DNA of 64,000 nucleotides. Source: Arcicella rosea. Lineage in GTDB: Bacteria > Bacteroidota > Bacteroidia > Cytophagales > Spirosomataceae. The notes under the pieces were generated by a model, which saw nothing but the letters and a program-made list of their open reading frames with translations, had not been told where the DNA came from and did not search any database. The position numbers and the translations under genes are program-made. Below, piece after piece: positions 7,680 to 15,434 of the stretch. The stretch is taken from positions 248,001-312,000 of the forward strand of contig NZ_JACHKT010000001.1 in assembly GCF_014204325.1 (NCBI RefSeq), in the 5' to 3' direction. Numbering within the stretch: position 1 is the stretch's first letter; every line of letters starts with the position of its first letter.

Positions 7680-8270
7680 ATGAATTTCAAAAAGACATTC
7701 AATAATTACAAGCAATTAATACCAATCATTTTTTTAGCTTTTTATTGTTTAGATACAATTGCAACAGCCATTGATGGTACAGTAGTGATACTTTATAAAA
7801 CTGAGGAGTTTGAGTTAGCAATTCAGCATTATCTTGCTTTCGGGGCGGTAGTCATCAATATGTATTTGTTTTTCTTCCACAAAGTTTTTTACAAGTATGG
7901 TTTAATTTTAATAATTCTATTGGGACTTTTTAATATACTTACTTTTTCTCCTTTACGAGAAACTATTAGTTTAAAAGGATTACCAATTGGTTTTCAACCT
8001 TCTACACTGTTAGCTGGCTTGTTGGCTTATGTTATTAATTTTGATCGAGCTACTAAGTTTATACTCCGCACAGTAAGAACAAATTATACTTCTGAACAAA
8101 TAGTAAAGATTGAACAGAAGAAATTTACCGAGGAAACTCAAAAGTTTATATCACGCTATAAAGCATACTCAACGGAAAGTTTACATCAAATAGTAAGAGA
8201 AAACGAGTTTGTTCCTGCTGCGATTGAAGCAGCCAAACAACTGATTGAAGCAAGAGAGAAGAAGAGTTGA
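7680..8270 (+). CDS. Small integral membrane protein of unknown function
   Basis: I do not recognise this 196-residue protein. Four hydrophobic segments are visible, at about 13-38 (IPIIFLAFYCLDTIATA), 48-68, 75-92 (YGLILIILLGLFNILTF) and 104-122. A charged, helical cytoplasmic tail follows (about 125-196). It ends in SLHQIVRENEFVPAAIEAAKQLIEAREK, a segment resembling helix repeats seen in many Bacteroidota membrane proteins (the segment is quoted only to place it at about 165-193). There is no signal peptide or catalytic motif. It lies 11 bases behind the VOC gene, which suggests cotranscription but gives no functional clue. Confidence 0.6.
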   Translation: MNFKKTFNNYKQLIPIIFLAFYCLDTIATAIDGTVVILYKTEEFELAIQHYLAFGAVVINMYLFFFHKVFYKYGLILIILLGLFNILTFSPLRETISLKGLPIGFQPSTLLAGLLAYVINFDRATKFILRTVRTNYTSEQIVKIEQKKFTEETQKFISRYKAYSTESLHQIVRENEFVPAAIEAAKQLIEAREKKS

Positions 8271-8294
8271 TGGATATGGGATTATAGTGTTACT

Positions 8295-8699
8295 TTAAGT
8301 TAATAATTGTTTGAAATTTTCCGCAGTAATTACAGGTATTTTAGGGAAGTCAAGTTTTTTTAGAATATTGAAATGTTTGTCATCAGTTACAATATAATGA
8401 GCATTACCAACAAAAGCACAATCTACAAATTTGTTGTCATCAGGGTCAGATTCAATCAGATTAAGCTGAAAGAATGCTTCAACTTTTTCCACATTTGGTA
8501 TGATTATCAAGAAGTCAAGGAAGTTTTTAGCGATACTTTTATTGAAAAATTGGGTTATTTTTTCCTCATATTCTAATAGGATTTCAGTACTTATCAATGC
8601 TGAATAGCTTTGTAAGTACAATTCATCAATCAGCATAGCATATTCAGATTTACTTGAAATAGCTCTTAATATTACGTTGGTATCTAATACAACCTTCAT
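8295..8699 (-). CDS. PIN-domain toxin of a type II toxin-antitoxin pair
   Basis: The 134-residue protein starts MKVVLDTNVILRA, with the first PIN aspartate in LDTNV. Later come a conserved glutamate in ILLEYEEK, the ESDPDDNKFVDCA motif carrying further acidic metal ligands, and YIVTDDKHF. This is the COG1569 type (putative toxin-antitoxin system toxin component, PIN family). PIN domains are Mg/Mn-dependent ribonucleases that usually cleave tRNA or mRNA. All expected acidic residues are present, so it looks intact. It begins 4 bases after its upstream partner on the same strand, the usual antitoxin-first order. Confidence 0.85.
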   Translation of the reverse strand: MKVVLDTNVILRAISSKSEYAMLIDELYLQSYSALISTEILLEYEEKITQFFNKSIAKNFLDFLIIIPNVEKVEAFFQLNLIESDPDDNKFVDCAFVGNAHYIVTDDKHFNILKKLDFPKIPVITAENFKQLLT

Positions 8700-8703
8700 G
8701 GAA

Positions 8704-8907
8704 TTAATCTATTTCTTGTATTTGAGCATCTGTATAGCCTTTTTCCTCCCAAATTTTATCGGCAGATTGACGCATTCTATCCAAGAAAAATTTTGCCATT
8801 GTCTTTTTTAGTTCTAATAATGTTTCATCAGATACGCCTGTTGCATAAAGCTTCAATAGTTCTAATTGAACATTTGAAAGTGGAGGATTACTTGCTGGCT
8901 GTGTCAT
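8704..8907 (-). CDS. Antitoxin partner of the PIN toxin
   Basis: This 67-residue protein has LSNVQLELLKLYATGVSD followed by ELKKTMAKFFLDRM and a C-terminal ADKIWEEKGYT segment. That pattern belongs to the small helical proteins that precede COG1569 PIN toxins in Bacteroidota and cyanobacteria. It lacks an obvious ribbon-helix-helix or AbrB DNA-binding fold, so autoregulation cannot be asserted. The call rests on size, order, the 4-base gap to the toxin and resemblance to known partners. The 8908-9007 gap upstream holds no recognisable promoter box. Confidence 0.75.
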   Translation of the reverse strand: MTQPASNPPLSNVQLELLKLYATGVSDETLLELKKTMAKFFLDRMRQSADKIWEEKGYTDAQIQEID

Positions 8908-9007
8908 TGCTTGATAATTTTTAGTAAAATAGAGTTTTTTGTAAATATGTTTTAGCGTTCTATGTTAACTATTAACTAAATTCTTTTATCTATACGGATT
9001 TTATTGT

Positions 9008-9337
9008 TTAAGCTGATAAAACATCAATTAGCATTTGTAGTTCTTTGGCAGAAATATTAGCTTGTTCAGATTTATCGTAAATGTCCATTAAGAATACCGT
9101 TTCATTTACAACACGGACATAAGTAATTAATCTTCCTCCTCAGCTTTTACCTTTTCCTTTACTGGAAATAGCGACCTTTACTTTATAGTAATCCTTACCA
9201 ATGGCTGTACCCATAGTAGGGTTTTCGGAAAGTTCGTAAATAATAGATGCTAAATCTTTAGCCAGCGATTTATATTTTTTAGCAAGCCTTTTTAATTTAC
9301 GTTCAAAAGGCTCAGTAGCAATAACATCATAATTCAT
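9008..9337 (-). pseudogene. RelE/ParE-type toxin interrupted by an in-frame TGA
   Basis: Reading from ATG 9337, the frame encodes a RelE-like start (MNYDVIATEPFERKLKRLAK). It continues to SSKGKGKS, where TGA (9140-9142) replaces the glycine codon expected in the family motif KGKSGGxR. The frame then runs on intact as GGRLITYVRVV and MDIYDKSEQANISAKE to TAA at 9008-9010. A full product would be 109 residues, usual for RelE toxins. A single G-to-T change (GGA to TGA) explains it. The truncated 65-residue product lacks the core strands and is very probably inactive. The start overlaps the antitoxin's end by 11 bases, as in intact pairs. Confidence 0.8.
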
Positions 9338-9542
9338 CTAACAAAGCTTTGGCTGATTTTAACTTTTTCTGTCCTTTCTCGTACAATTTTACATCATTAA
9401 ATGCCTCTGCCAAATCCTTTATGAATTGACTTCTATCTTCATCTTTTACTTCTTTTAAGATGTTGACATAATCAAGTCCCTTCAAATGTTCCATAAAAGC
9501 AGGTACTTGACTATTTTCTTTGATGTCTAATATGATAGTCAT
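9327..9542 (-). CDS. Antitoxin of the RelE-type pair
   Basis: The 71-residue protein starts MTIILDIKENSQVPAFMEHL and has a charged helical C-terminus ending KSAKALLDEL. This matches small Bacteroidota antitoxins preceding RelE-like toxins, which wrap the toxin with their C-terminal helix. It overlaps the toxin start by 11 bases, so the two are translationally coupled. It is intact although its toxin is interrupted. No clear DNA-binding motif is visible. A possible weak -7 box (TTACTTTG on the minus strand) lies about 30 bases upstream of the ATG at 9542. Confidence 0.7.
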   Translation of the reverse strand: MTIILDIKENSQVPAFMEHLKGLDYVNILKEVKDEDRSQFIKDLAEAFNDVKLYEKGQKKLKSAKALLDEL

Positions 9543-9595
9543 GATAATTAGATTTTTATTGAACGATTAACCAAAGTAAATATAAGCAAATAAAC

Positions 9596-10075
9596 CTACT
9601 CTTTACAAATCAAAGCCACACATTGGGCGGCTATGCCTTCGCCACGTCCTACGAAACCGATGTGTTCTGAAGTAGTCGCTTTGATAGCAATGTCTTCTTC
9701 GGGAATGTTCATTACTTCTGCCAAACAGGTTTTCATGGCTGGAATATGCGGATTGAGTTTGGGTTCTTGTAAAATCACCGTTACGTCAAGATTATTTACT
9801 TCCCAACCTGCTTCTCGAATCATTTCTAATACTCTTTTTACCAAAATCTTAGAGTCAACGCCTTTGTATTTTGGGTCTTTGTCGGAGAAATGATACCCAA
9901 TATTTCGCATATTGGCAGCACCCAAAAGGGCATCACAAATTACATGACAAACGATGTCGGCATCTGAATGCCCAACAGCTCCATGTGTATGGGGAACGAT
10001 AATTCCGCCTAACCAAAAATCTCTTCCTTCTTCCAGACGATGTACGTCGTAGCCTTGTCCTACTCTTAGTTTCAT
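9596..10075 (-). CDS. ispF: 2-C-methyl-D-erythritol 2,4-cyclodiphosphate synthase
   Basis: The 159-residue protein matches the full IspF length. It has GYDVHR (metal ligands D10 and H12), GHSDADIVCHVICDALLGAA (third metal ligand His and catalytic loop), HFSDKDP, and IAIKATTSEHIGFVGRGEGI near the C-terminus, all family hallmarks. IspF is a homotrimer that cyclises CDP-ME-2-phosphate to MEcPP in the MEP isoprenoid pathway in the cytoplasm. It lies 3 bases downstream of a hydrolase gene and is probably cotranscribed with it. It marks the return to core genes after the toxin-antitoxin cluster. Confidence 0.97.
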   Translation of the reverse strand: MKLRVGQGYDVHRLEEGRDFWLGGIIVPHTHGAVGHSDADIVCHVICDALLGAANMRNIGYHFSDKDPKYKGVDSKILVKRVLEMIREAGWEVNNLDVTVILQEPKLNPHIPAMKTCLAEVMNIPEEDIAIKATTSEHIGFVGRGEGIAAQCVALICKE

Positions 10076-10078
10076 GTT

Positions 10079-10954
10079 TTAGCTTATAGCTTTCTTTATT
10101 AAAAACGGATGCGACCATGGCACGAAATGATTCATGGTATCTACCCGTATGATTTCTACTTTTGATGAATTTACCAACATTTTTTTGGCAAAATCTGCAT
10201 TTTTCGGATTCACCAACATATCTTTTCCACCTTGAATCACGATAACGGGCTGCCGAATATTTTTCCACAAAGGTAACATCTTTTCTAATTCTGGTTTCAA
10301 ATATAAGATTTCATCATTAGAAGCCCGAAAAGAAGCAGGAATTAATACTCGGATAGGCGTAAATGCCATTGGAATTCTAAACCATTTTTCATTGGGTTCT
10401 AAATCTGGTGCGATAGAACCTGCTACGATAATCAGTTTATCAATCAATTCGGGATACTCCATCGCCATTTTTGCGATAACTGGACCACCTAAAGAATGTC
10501 CGATGAGGATAATTTTTTTACCAAAACGTTTTTGATATGCTACGATAGGTTTCAGTAACTCTACTTGAGTTTGTAAAGATTTTTCGCCTTCTCCAAGTTC
10601 AGACTTTCCAAAACCAATTCTATCCACTGAAACTATTTTCACTTTTTTTAGTAGAAAAGTATCTTTCATAAAATCAATAAAAGCCGACCAAGAACCGGGC
10701 GAACCATGTACAAAGAAAGCCACGGGAAGTGAATCATTACCGATTTCAGCAAAATTCATTTTCGTTCCTTGTACTTCTATTTGATGTTGAATTGGTTTTT
10801 GTTTGAAGCCAGCAAATGCCTTATCAATTTCTTGCTGATTCATTCTGAAGCTAAAACAAGAAGATAATATTTGTGAGATGATAAAGAGAATGATATATGC
10901 TACAATTAACCTTTTCCCGATTTTTAACATGGTTGTTTGATTTATTTTAATCAT
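10079..10954 (-). CDS. Alpha/beta hydrolase, probable lipoprotein
   Basis: From ATG 10954 the product is 291 residues; an in-frame TTG at 10963 and a later ATG at 10930 are alternatives. A hydrophobic segment (LIVAYIILFIISQILSSC) ends in a lipobox-like LSSC, so the protein is probably lipid-anchored. The catalytic features are an oxyanion HGSPGSW motif, the nucleophile elbow GHSLGG, the acidic residue in GGKDML and the histidine in MNHFVPW: a complete Ser-Asp-His triad of the alpha/beta hydrolase superfamily. The substrate is unknown and no lid signature is evident. Esterase or lactonase activity is the generic expectation. It precedes ispF by 3 bases. Confidence 0.85.
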   Translation of the reverse strand: MIKINQTTMLKIGKRLIVAYIILFIISQILSSCFSFRMNQQEIDKAFAGFKQKPIQHQIEVQGTKMNFAEIGNDSLPVAFFVHGSPGSWSAFIDFMKDTFLLKKVKIVSVDRIGFGKSELGEGEKSLQTQVELLKPIVAYQKRFGKKIILIGHSLGGPVIAKMAMEYPELIDKLIIVAGSIAPDLEPNEKWFRIPMAFTPIRVLIPASFRASNDEILYLKPELEKMLPLWKNIRQPVIVIQGGKDMLVNPKNADFAKKMLVNSSKVEIIRVDTMNHFVPWSHPFLIKKAIS

Positions 10955-11004
10955 AAAATTCAATCTTTAAAACTTGCTGAAAGGTCGGGAAAAAGACAAA
11001 GAAA

Positions 11005-11038
11005 ACCCCACAGAATAACAAGTATTTGTGGGGTTTCG
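11005..11038 (-). terminator. Intrinsic terminator after the MFS gene
   Basis: AAACCCCACA and TGTGGGGTTT form a 10-bp stem with a 14-base loop. On the minus strand it is followed by a T-rich stretch, 25 bases beyond the MFS stop codon. Confidence 0.8.
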
Positions 11039-11062
11039 TTTGCAAGAAATTTTAAGTATATG

Positions 11063-12289
11063 TTATGCCTTAGCAGAAGTACCTTTACGCATATAGAAAT
11101 ATAAGCCAGTAAAAGCAACAACCAATATTAATGGGAAAATCATCATTGTACTCAACGTACTCTGTCCTGCTGCTAATTCCATCGCATCACCCGTTAAGCC
11201 AGCTGCTGTTTGTTCTGTTTTGGCAGTATCAATCCAACGACCAATAATTGGTTGAAAAATAGAAGTAGAAAACATACCAACTCCTCCTACGATTGACATC
11301 CCCAACGCTCCAGAAAGTGGTACTTTTTCGGCAACAAATCCAATCATATTTGGCCAGAACAATGCTACACCCATTGCAAAGAAAACAGCGGCTACGTAGG
11401 CCATTCCACCCGTTTGGGTACTTAATAGATAAATTCCGATGGTAGCTAGAATAGCAGAACCAAGCAATACTCCTGTTTGGTCAAATTTTTTCACAATAGA
11501 GCCTGCAAAAAATCTAATAACTGCCATTAAACCTGTTACCAAAGCCAAAATCAACATTGGACTTGCCCCCGATTTACTCATGATTAATCCTGTCCATTGT
11601 TGTGGACCAAACTCGGTGATAGCAGTAATAGCCATGCAAGCAAACATAAAAATATACAAAGGTGTTACCATGGCTTGAAGGTTTTTACCGATTGAAGTAA
11701 CTCCTTCAGTTTTTGGTTTTGGAAATGTTTGACCCCAAAATAAATAAGCATAAATCACAGTAGGAATTAAAATCAACCAGATTTGTGCTTGCCAGCCCAA
11801 ATTGGCATCCGTCATAAATTTAGAAAGTAAACTTCCTAATACAATTCCGCCAGGAAACCACATGTGGAATCTGTTCAATTTTGTACTCATTTCAGCACCT
11901 TGATAAGTATCGGCAATCATTGGATTACAAGCAGCTTCCGTACAGCCATTGCCAATTCCAATAAAAAAAGTTGATATTAAAAGTCCTGTATATCCACCAA
12001 GAAGTCCAGGATATAACGTTAAAATAATACCTAAAGCATGACACACAAAAGCTACCATCATGATATTTTTTGGACCAAAAGTATGATAAACTAATCCTCC
12101 AACAATCATGGCAATCGGGAAACCTAAAAACCACATTGAATTAATAAAACCTAATTGCTCGCCTGATAAATTGAAATCGGTTGCCAATTGGGGCAAAATA
12201 CCCGCACGAATGCTAAATGAAAATGCCGTTGTAATCAAAGCAAAACAGCTTGCGTTAAATAATCTTGACTTGTTAATAGTTTGATTCAT
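11063..12289 (-). CDS. MFS transporter, probably sugar-related
   Basis: The 408-residue protein has about 12 hydrophobic segments split by a central cytoplasmic loop (FPKPKTEGVTSIGKNLQ, about 190-206), the MFS layout. The segment after TM2 (VYHTFGPKNIMMVAF) occupies the position of MFS motif A, although the usual GxLADrxGRR is degraded. Features include GIGNGCTEAACNPMIADTY in the N-half, like sugar:H+ symporters of the FucP class. It is divergently transcribed from a Gfo/Idh/MocA oxidoreductase with a shared 243-base intergenic region. Uptake of a sugar or sugar derivative oxidised by that enzyme is a reasonable inference; the substrate is unknown. Confidence 0.85.
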   Translation of the reverse strand: MNQTINKSRLFNASCFALITTAFSFSIRAGILPQLATDFNLSGEQLGFINSMWFLGFPIAMIVGGLVYHTFGPKNIMMVAFVCHALGIILTLYPGLLGGYTGLLISTFFIGIGNGCTEAACNPMIADTYQGAEMSTKLNRFHMWFPGGIVLGSLLSKFMTDANLGWQAQIWLILIPTVIYAYLFWGQTFPKPKTEGVTSIGKNLQAMVTPLYIFMFACMAITAITEFGPQQWTGLIMSKSGASPMLILALVTGLMAVIRFFAGSIVKKFDQTGVLLGSAILATIGIYLLSTQTGGMAYVAAVFFAMGVALFWPNMIGFVAEKVPLSGALGMSIVGGVGMFSTSIFQPIIGRWIDTAKTEQTAAGLTGDAMELAAGQSTLSTMMIFPLILVVAFTGLYFYMRKGTSAKA

Positions 12290-12474
12290 AATTGATTAGG
12301 GATTGAAAATTGATTGGATTAGTTTGGAATCTTAGATATGTGAAAAATCATCAGAGAAAAATCTATCAAAAAAACGAATTTTTTTTCAGATTGTCTGTAA
12401 GTTCTTATCAGTATTTTTATGAAATTTTGTACTGAGTTTATCACAAGAAAGGATTTAATTAGGATCCTATGCGG

Positions 12475-12482
12475 TAAATTTG
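12475..12482 (+). promoter_or_regulatory. -7 box TAAATTTG for the oxidoreductase gene
   Basis: TAAATTTG fits TAnnTTTG and lies 51 bases before the ATG at 12533. A 10-base palindrome TAGGATCCTA at 12460-12469 sits where a -33 region or an operator would be. Confidence 0.55.
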
Positions 12483-12532
12483 TGGTAATAAAATACATAA
12501 AACAATTACTTACCGACTGATTGATACGAAAA

Positions 12533-13741
12533 ATGGCAAGAAAAATTAGAATGGGGATGATTGGTGGAAGCTTGGAAGCTTTCATCGGAGCTGTTCACCG
12601 TCGTGGAGCGGCATTGGATGGCGAAATTGAATTAGTTTGCGGAGCCTTTAGTTCTGACCCTGCAAAGTCAAAAGCTACAGGTGAAGCATTGTATCTTTCT
12701 CCCGACCGTGTTTATGGTTCATTTGAGGAAATGATTTTGGCTGAAAAAGCATTGCCAGAAGGAGAAAGAATGGATTTTGTTTCAATTGTTACTCCAAACC
12801 ATGTTCATTTTCCTGCTGCAAAAATGGCATTAGAAAATGGTTTTCATGTGGTATCTGATAAACCAGCTACCCTGAATTCTAAAGAAGCCTATTTATTAAA
12901 AGATATTATTGAAGAATCAGGATTGATTTATGCTTTAACGCATAACTACGCTGGTTATCCAATGGTGAAAGAAGCAAGAGCTTTGATAAAAGCAGGTGCA
13001 ATTGGTAAAATTCGTAAAGTAATTGTTGAATATCCACAAGGTTGGTTGGCACAATTAGTGGAAGCAACAGGTCAGAAACAAGCTGCTTGGAGAACCGACC
13101 CAGCAAGAAGTGGTGCAGCAGGTGGAGTAGGAGATATTGGTACGCACGCTGAAAACTTAGCTGAATATATTACTGGTTTAAAAATTACTGAGATTTGTGC
13201 TGATTTAACGATTTTCGTAGAAGGTCGTCAGTTGGATGATGATGCTAACATGCTTTTACGTTTTGATAACGGAGCGAAAGGGATTTTGCACAATTCACAA
13301 ATTTGTAATGGTGAAGAAAACGATTTGAATATCAGAGTATATGGTGAATTTGGTGGTTTGAAATGGAAACAAATGGAGCCTAATACGTTGATTTTAACCA
13401 ACCAAGAAAACGGTTCAAGAATTATCCGTACTGGAGTGGGGAATTTGTCAAAAGCTGCTCAGGCACATACTCGTCAGCCAGCAGGTCATCCAGAAGGTTA
13501 TATCGAGACCTTTGCCAATATTTACAGAAACTTTACTTACGCACTTCGTGCAAGATGGGGAGAGGAAGCACAGAAAAATGCTACTGGTGGATTAAACGGA
13601 GAAGGTGAAAATACTTCGGGATACGACCCTGAAATCCATGATTTTATGGGAATCGAAGAGGGTTTACGTGGAATGGTGTTTATTGATACCGTTTTAAAAT
13701 CAAATGCAGCTGGTGCAGTTTGGACTAAAATGGAAGTTTAG
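12533..13741 (+). CDS. Gfo/Idh/MocA-family NAD(P)-dependent oxidoreductase
   Basis: ATG 12533 gives 402 residues; an upstream TTG at 12521 is rejected. The N-terminal Rossmann fold begins RKIRMGMIGGSLEAFIGAVH. The family EKP motif appears as SDKPATL around residues 108-114, and the catalytic-region motif as GDIGTHAENLAEY near 199-211, with the His of GxxxxxGxHxxD-type sequences. These enzymes oxidise or reduce a sugar or inositol hydroxyl using NAD(P). A large C-terminal insert (RARWGEEAQKNATGG) is typical of Bacteroidota members of about 400 residues. It is divergent from the MFS transporter, which suggests a small sugar-derivative uptake and oxidation unit. The exact substrate cannot be deduced. 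Confidence 0.88.
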   Translation: MARKIRMGMIGGSLEAFIGAVHRRGAALDGEIELVCGAFSSDPAKSKATGEALYLSPDRVYGSFEEMILAEKALPEGERMDFVSIVTPNHVHFPAAKMALENGFHVVSDKPATLNSKEAYLLKDIIEESGLIYALTHNYAGYPMVKEARALIKAGAIGKIRKVIVEYPQGWLAQLVEATGQKQAAWRTDPARSGAAGGVGDIGTHAENLAEYITGLKITEICADLTIFVEGRQLDDDANMLLRFDNGAKGILHNSQICNGEENDLNIRVYGEFGGLKWKQMEPNTLILTNQENGSRIIRTGVGNLSKAAQAHTRQPAGHPEGYIETFANIYRNFTYALRARWGEEAQKNATGGLNGEGENTSGYDPEIHDFMGIEEGLRGMVFIDTVLKSNAAGAVWTKMEV

Positions 13742-13756
13742 TTTTAGCAGCAATAG

Positions 13757-13800
13757 AAATCCCTCCAAAATTTATTAAATGTTTTTGGAGGGATTTTTTT
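13757..13800. terminator. Bidirectional intrinsic terminator
   Basis: AAATCCCTCCAAAA at 13757-13770 pairs with TTTTGGAGGGATTT at 13783-13796, with A and T runs outside. It lies between two convergent genes and touches the stop codon of the minus-strand gene. Confidence 0.85.
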
Positions 13801-14083
13801 AACGCTTCACAGCCGCTTTCACAGCATATTTTTCAGGATTTTTATCAAACATTTCTTTGCAAACAATACTACAGAAATTCACTTTTTTCCCTTGATAAGT
13901 AGAGGTATTTTTAGCGTCTTTCTCTACGTGCATTTTGCAAATTGGGTCTTTGCCTTCTTCTAAAATTACTTCTTTCTTTACTTTGTTAATGGTGGCTTTT
14001 GCCGCTTTATTAGGTTTTTCTTGCGGATATGCTACGTTTCCGATGGCTGTAAGTACAGCGAAGCTTAATATTAATTGTTTCAT
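13799..14083 (-). CDS. Exported YHS-domain protein
   Basis: The 94-residue protein begins with a signal peptide (MKQLILSFAVLTAIGNVAYP). After a lysine-rich linker, it carries a YHS domain at about 45-88: DPICKMHV, then TYQGKKVNFCSIVCKEMFDKNPEKY. The three cysteines (C49, C71 and C75 region) are the usual metal-binding set of YHS domains, which bind Cu or other soft metals or act as small metallochaperone or sensor modules. A periplasmic metal-handling role is inferred; no partner pump is nearby. A perfect CAAATTTA (TAAATTTG on the minus strand) lies 78 bases upstream. Confidence 0.85.
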   Translation of the reverse strand: MKQLILSFAVLTAIGNVAYPQEKPNKAAKATINKVKKEVILEEGKDPICKMHVEKDAKNTSTYQGKKVNFCSIVCKEMFDKNPEKYAVKAAVKR

Positions 14084-14160
14084 TTTCTGATTGAATGGAT
14101 TGTGTTGGAAAAATTAGATTTGATTTTCAATGGTCGCTTTTATAAGCTTAATGGTCTGCA

Positions 14161-14168
14161 CAAATTTA
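14161..14168 (-). promoter_or_regulatory. -7 box for the YHS gene
   Basis: On the minus strand this reads TAAATTTG, matching TAnnTTTG, 78 bases before the ATG at 14083. It is part of a divergent promoter pair with 14209-14216. Confidence 0.5.
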
Positions 14169-14208
14169 CGGAATATACTATTATGTTTTTTAACAGGTTA
14201 TCTTTAAT

Positions 14209-14216
14209 TAAATTTG
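14209..14216 (+). promoter_or_regulatory. -7 box for the histidine kinase gene
   Basis: TAAATTTG fits TAnnTTTG and lies 54 bases before the ATG at 14270. The divergent YHS promoter is 41 bases to the left. Confidence 0.5.
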
Positions 14217-14269
14217 TCTGACTGCCTGTTTATCAATAGGCTATTCAATGAATAACTGCTTTAAATGAG

Positions 14270-15331
14270 ATGTCTCAAATGACCAAGATTAATTTAACAA
14301 AATATCAAGTTGTGTTTCTCCATATTGCATTTTGGGCTTTTATGTTGGCATTACCATTCTTGTTACAACCTCAAAGTACAGAACCTATTAAGGCAATTAT
14401 TCGTCGTCCACCACTAATACCAAGGGTATCAATCACTACTTTTTTTGCCATTTTTACTTTATTGAACATTCCTTTTTTTTATTTGAATAGTAATTTTTTA
14501 ATACCTAAAATTTTAAAGACTAAAGGTATTTGGTGGTATTTACTTTCGATTACTTGCTTGATTGCTTCGGTATTTTTCTTGAATGCAATTGTTAAGACTG
14601 TTTTTTTTCAGGCAAAGTTTACTCCCAGAACTGGCTTTACCTTTCAAATACTTTTCTTCTTAGCCATCAGTACTTCTTATCGTATAGTATCGGACAGCCT
14701 TGAAGATGAAAAATTTAAAAAAGAACAAGAGAATGAACGATTAAAATCTGAACTTTCCTTTTTACGCTCGCAGATTAGTCCTCATTTTATATTTAATGTA
14801 TTAAATAGTATTGTTTCACTCTCAAGAAGAAAACCAGAGAAAGTAGAACCTGTAGTGGTAAAACTATCTGATTTAATGCGTTATATGCTCTATGAATCTG
14901 ACGATGCAATGGTAACCTTGGGGCGAGAAGCTCAGTACCTCAGAGCATATATTGAGCTTCAACAATTACGTTTTGGCGATGATATAGACATTAATTTTGA
15001 AGTTGGGAATTTAGATAAAAATCAAACGATTGAACCTATGTTGTTGATCCCTTTTGTGGAAAATTCTTTTAAACATGGCGTCGGCATGATTCAGAACCCA
15101 ACAATTGATATTACTTTAACAACTCAAAAAAACAGTTTGACATTTGAAGTAAGGAATAAAGTAAACCGACAGTTTATAGAAAAGAAAGATGAAGCTTCTG
15201 GAATTGGTCTTGCCAATGTAAAACGTAGGTTGGAATTACTTTATCCAGAGAATCATCAGCTAATCATTAAAAATCAAGACGATTATTATAAAATAAAACT
15301 TGTCATCATCCGAAAAGATGAGTTGTCTTAA
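14270..15331 (+). CDS. LytS/YehU-type sensor histidine kinase
   Basis: The 353-residue protein has four membrane segments, at about 13-33, 53-72, 87-113 and 121-141. A short coiled coil (KKEQENERLKSELSFL) leads into the His_kinase domain with QISPHFIFNVLNSI, in which H172 is the phosphorylated histidine. The ATPase part shows PMLLIPFVENSFKHG (N box) and GIGLANVKRRLELLY (G box). There is no extracellular sensing domain, so the signal is probably sensed in or at the membrane. A LytTR response regulator follows 103 bases downstream, forming a standard Bacteroidota pair that often controls the adjacent outer-membrane transport genes. Confidence 0.92.
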   Translation: MSQMTKINLTKYQVVFLHIAFWAFMLALPFLLQPQSTEPIKAIIRRPPLIPRVSITTFFAIFTLLNIPFFYLNSNFLIPKILKTKGIWWYLLSITCLIASVFFLNAIVKTVFFQAKFTPRTGFTFQILFFLAISTSYRIVSDSLEDEKFKKEQENERLKSELSFLRSQISPHFIFNVLNSIVSLSRRKPEKVEPVVVKLSDLMRYMLYESDDAMVTLGREAQYLRAYIELQQLRFGDDIDINFEVGNLDKNQTIEPMLLIPFVENSFKHGVGMIQNPTIDITLTTQKNSLTFEVRNKVNRQFIEKKDEASGIGLANVKRRLELLYPENHQLIIKNQDDYYKIKLVIIRKDELS

Positions 15332-15367
15332 TTTGATTTTTGTAATATTCTAATAGCACAAAAAGAG

Positions 15368-15375
15368 TATCTTTG
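15368..15375 (+). promoter_or_regulatory. -7 box TATCTTTG before the response regulator
   Basis: TATCTTTG fits TAnnTTTG, 60 bases before the regulator's ATG at 15435. It suggests the regulator has its own promoter besides any read-through from the kinase gene. Confidence 0.5.
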
Positions 15376-15434
15376 AAGAGAGATAAAATATAATTACGCT
15401 TTCGGAGCGTTAATTGTGATAAATAAGATTGCTT

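Noticed and set aside
9140-9142. TGA as a selenocysteine or recoded codon in the RelE-like toxin
   Set aside because: The position is a conserved glycine, no selenoprotein signal is evident downstream, and other genes here use TGA as a stop (for example PAP2).
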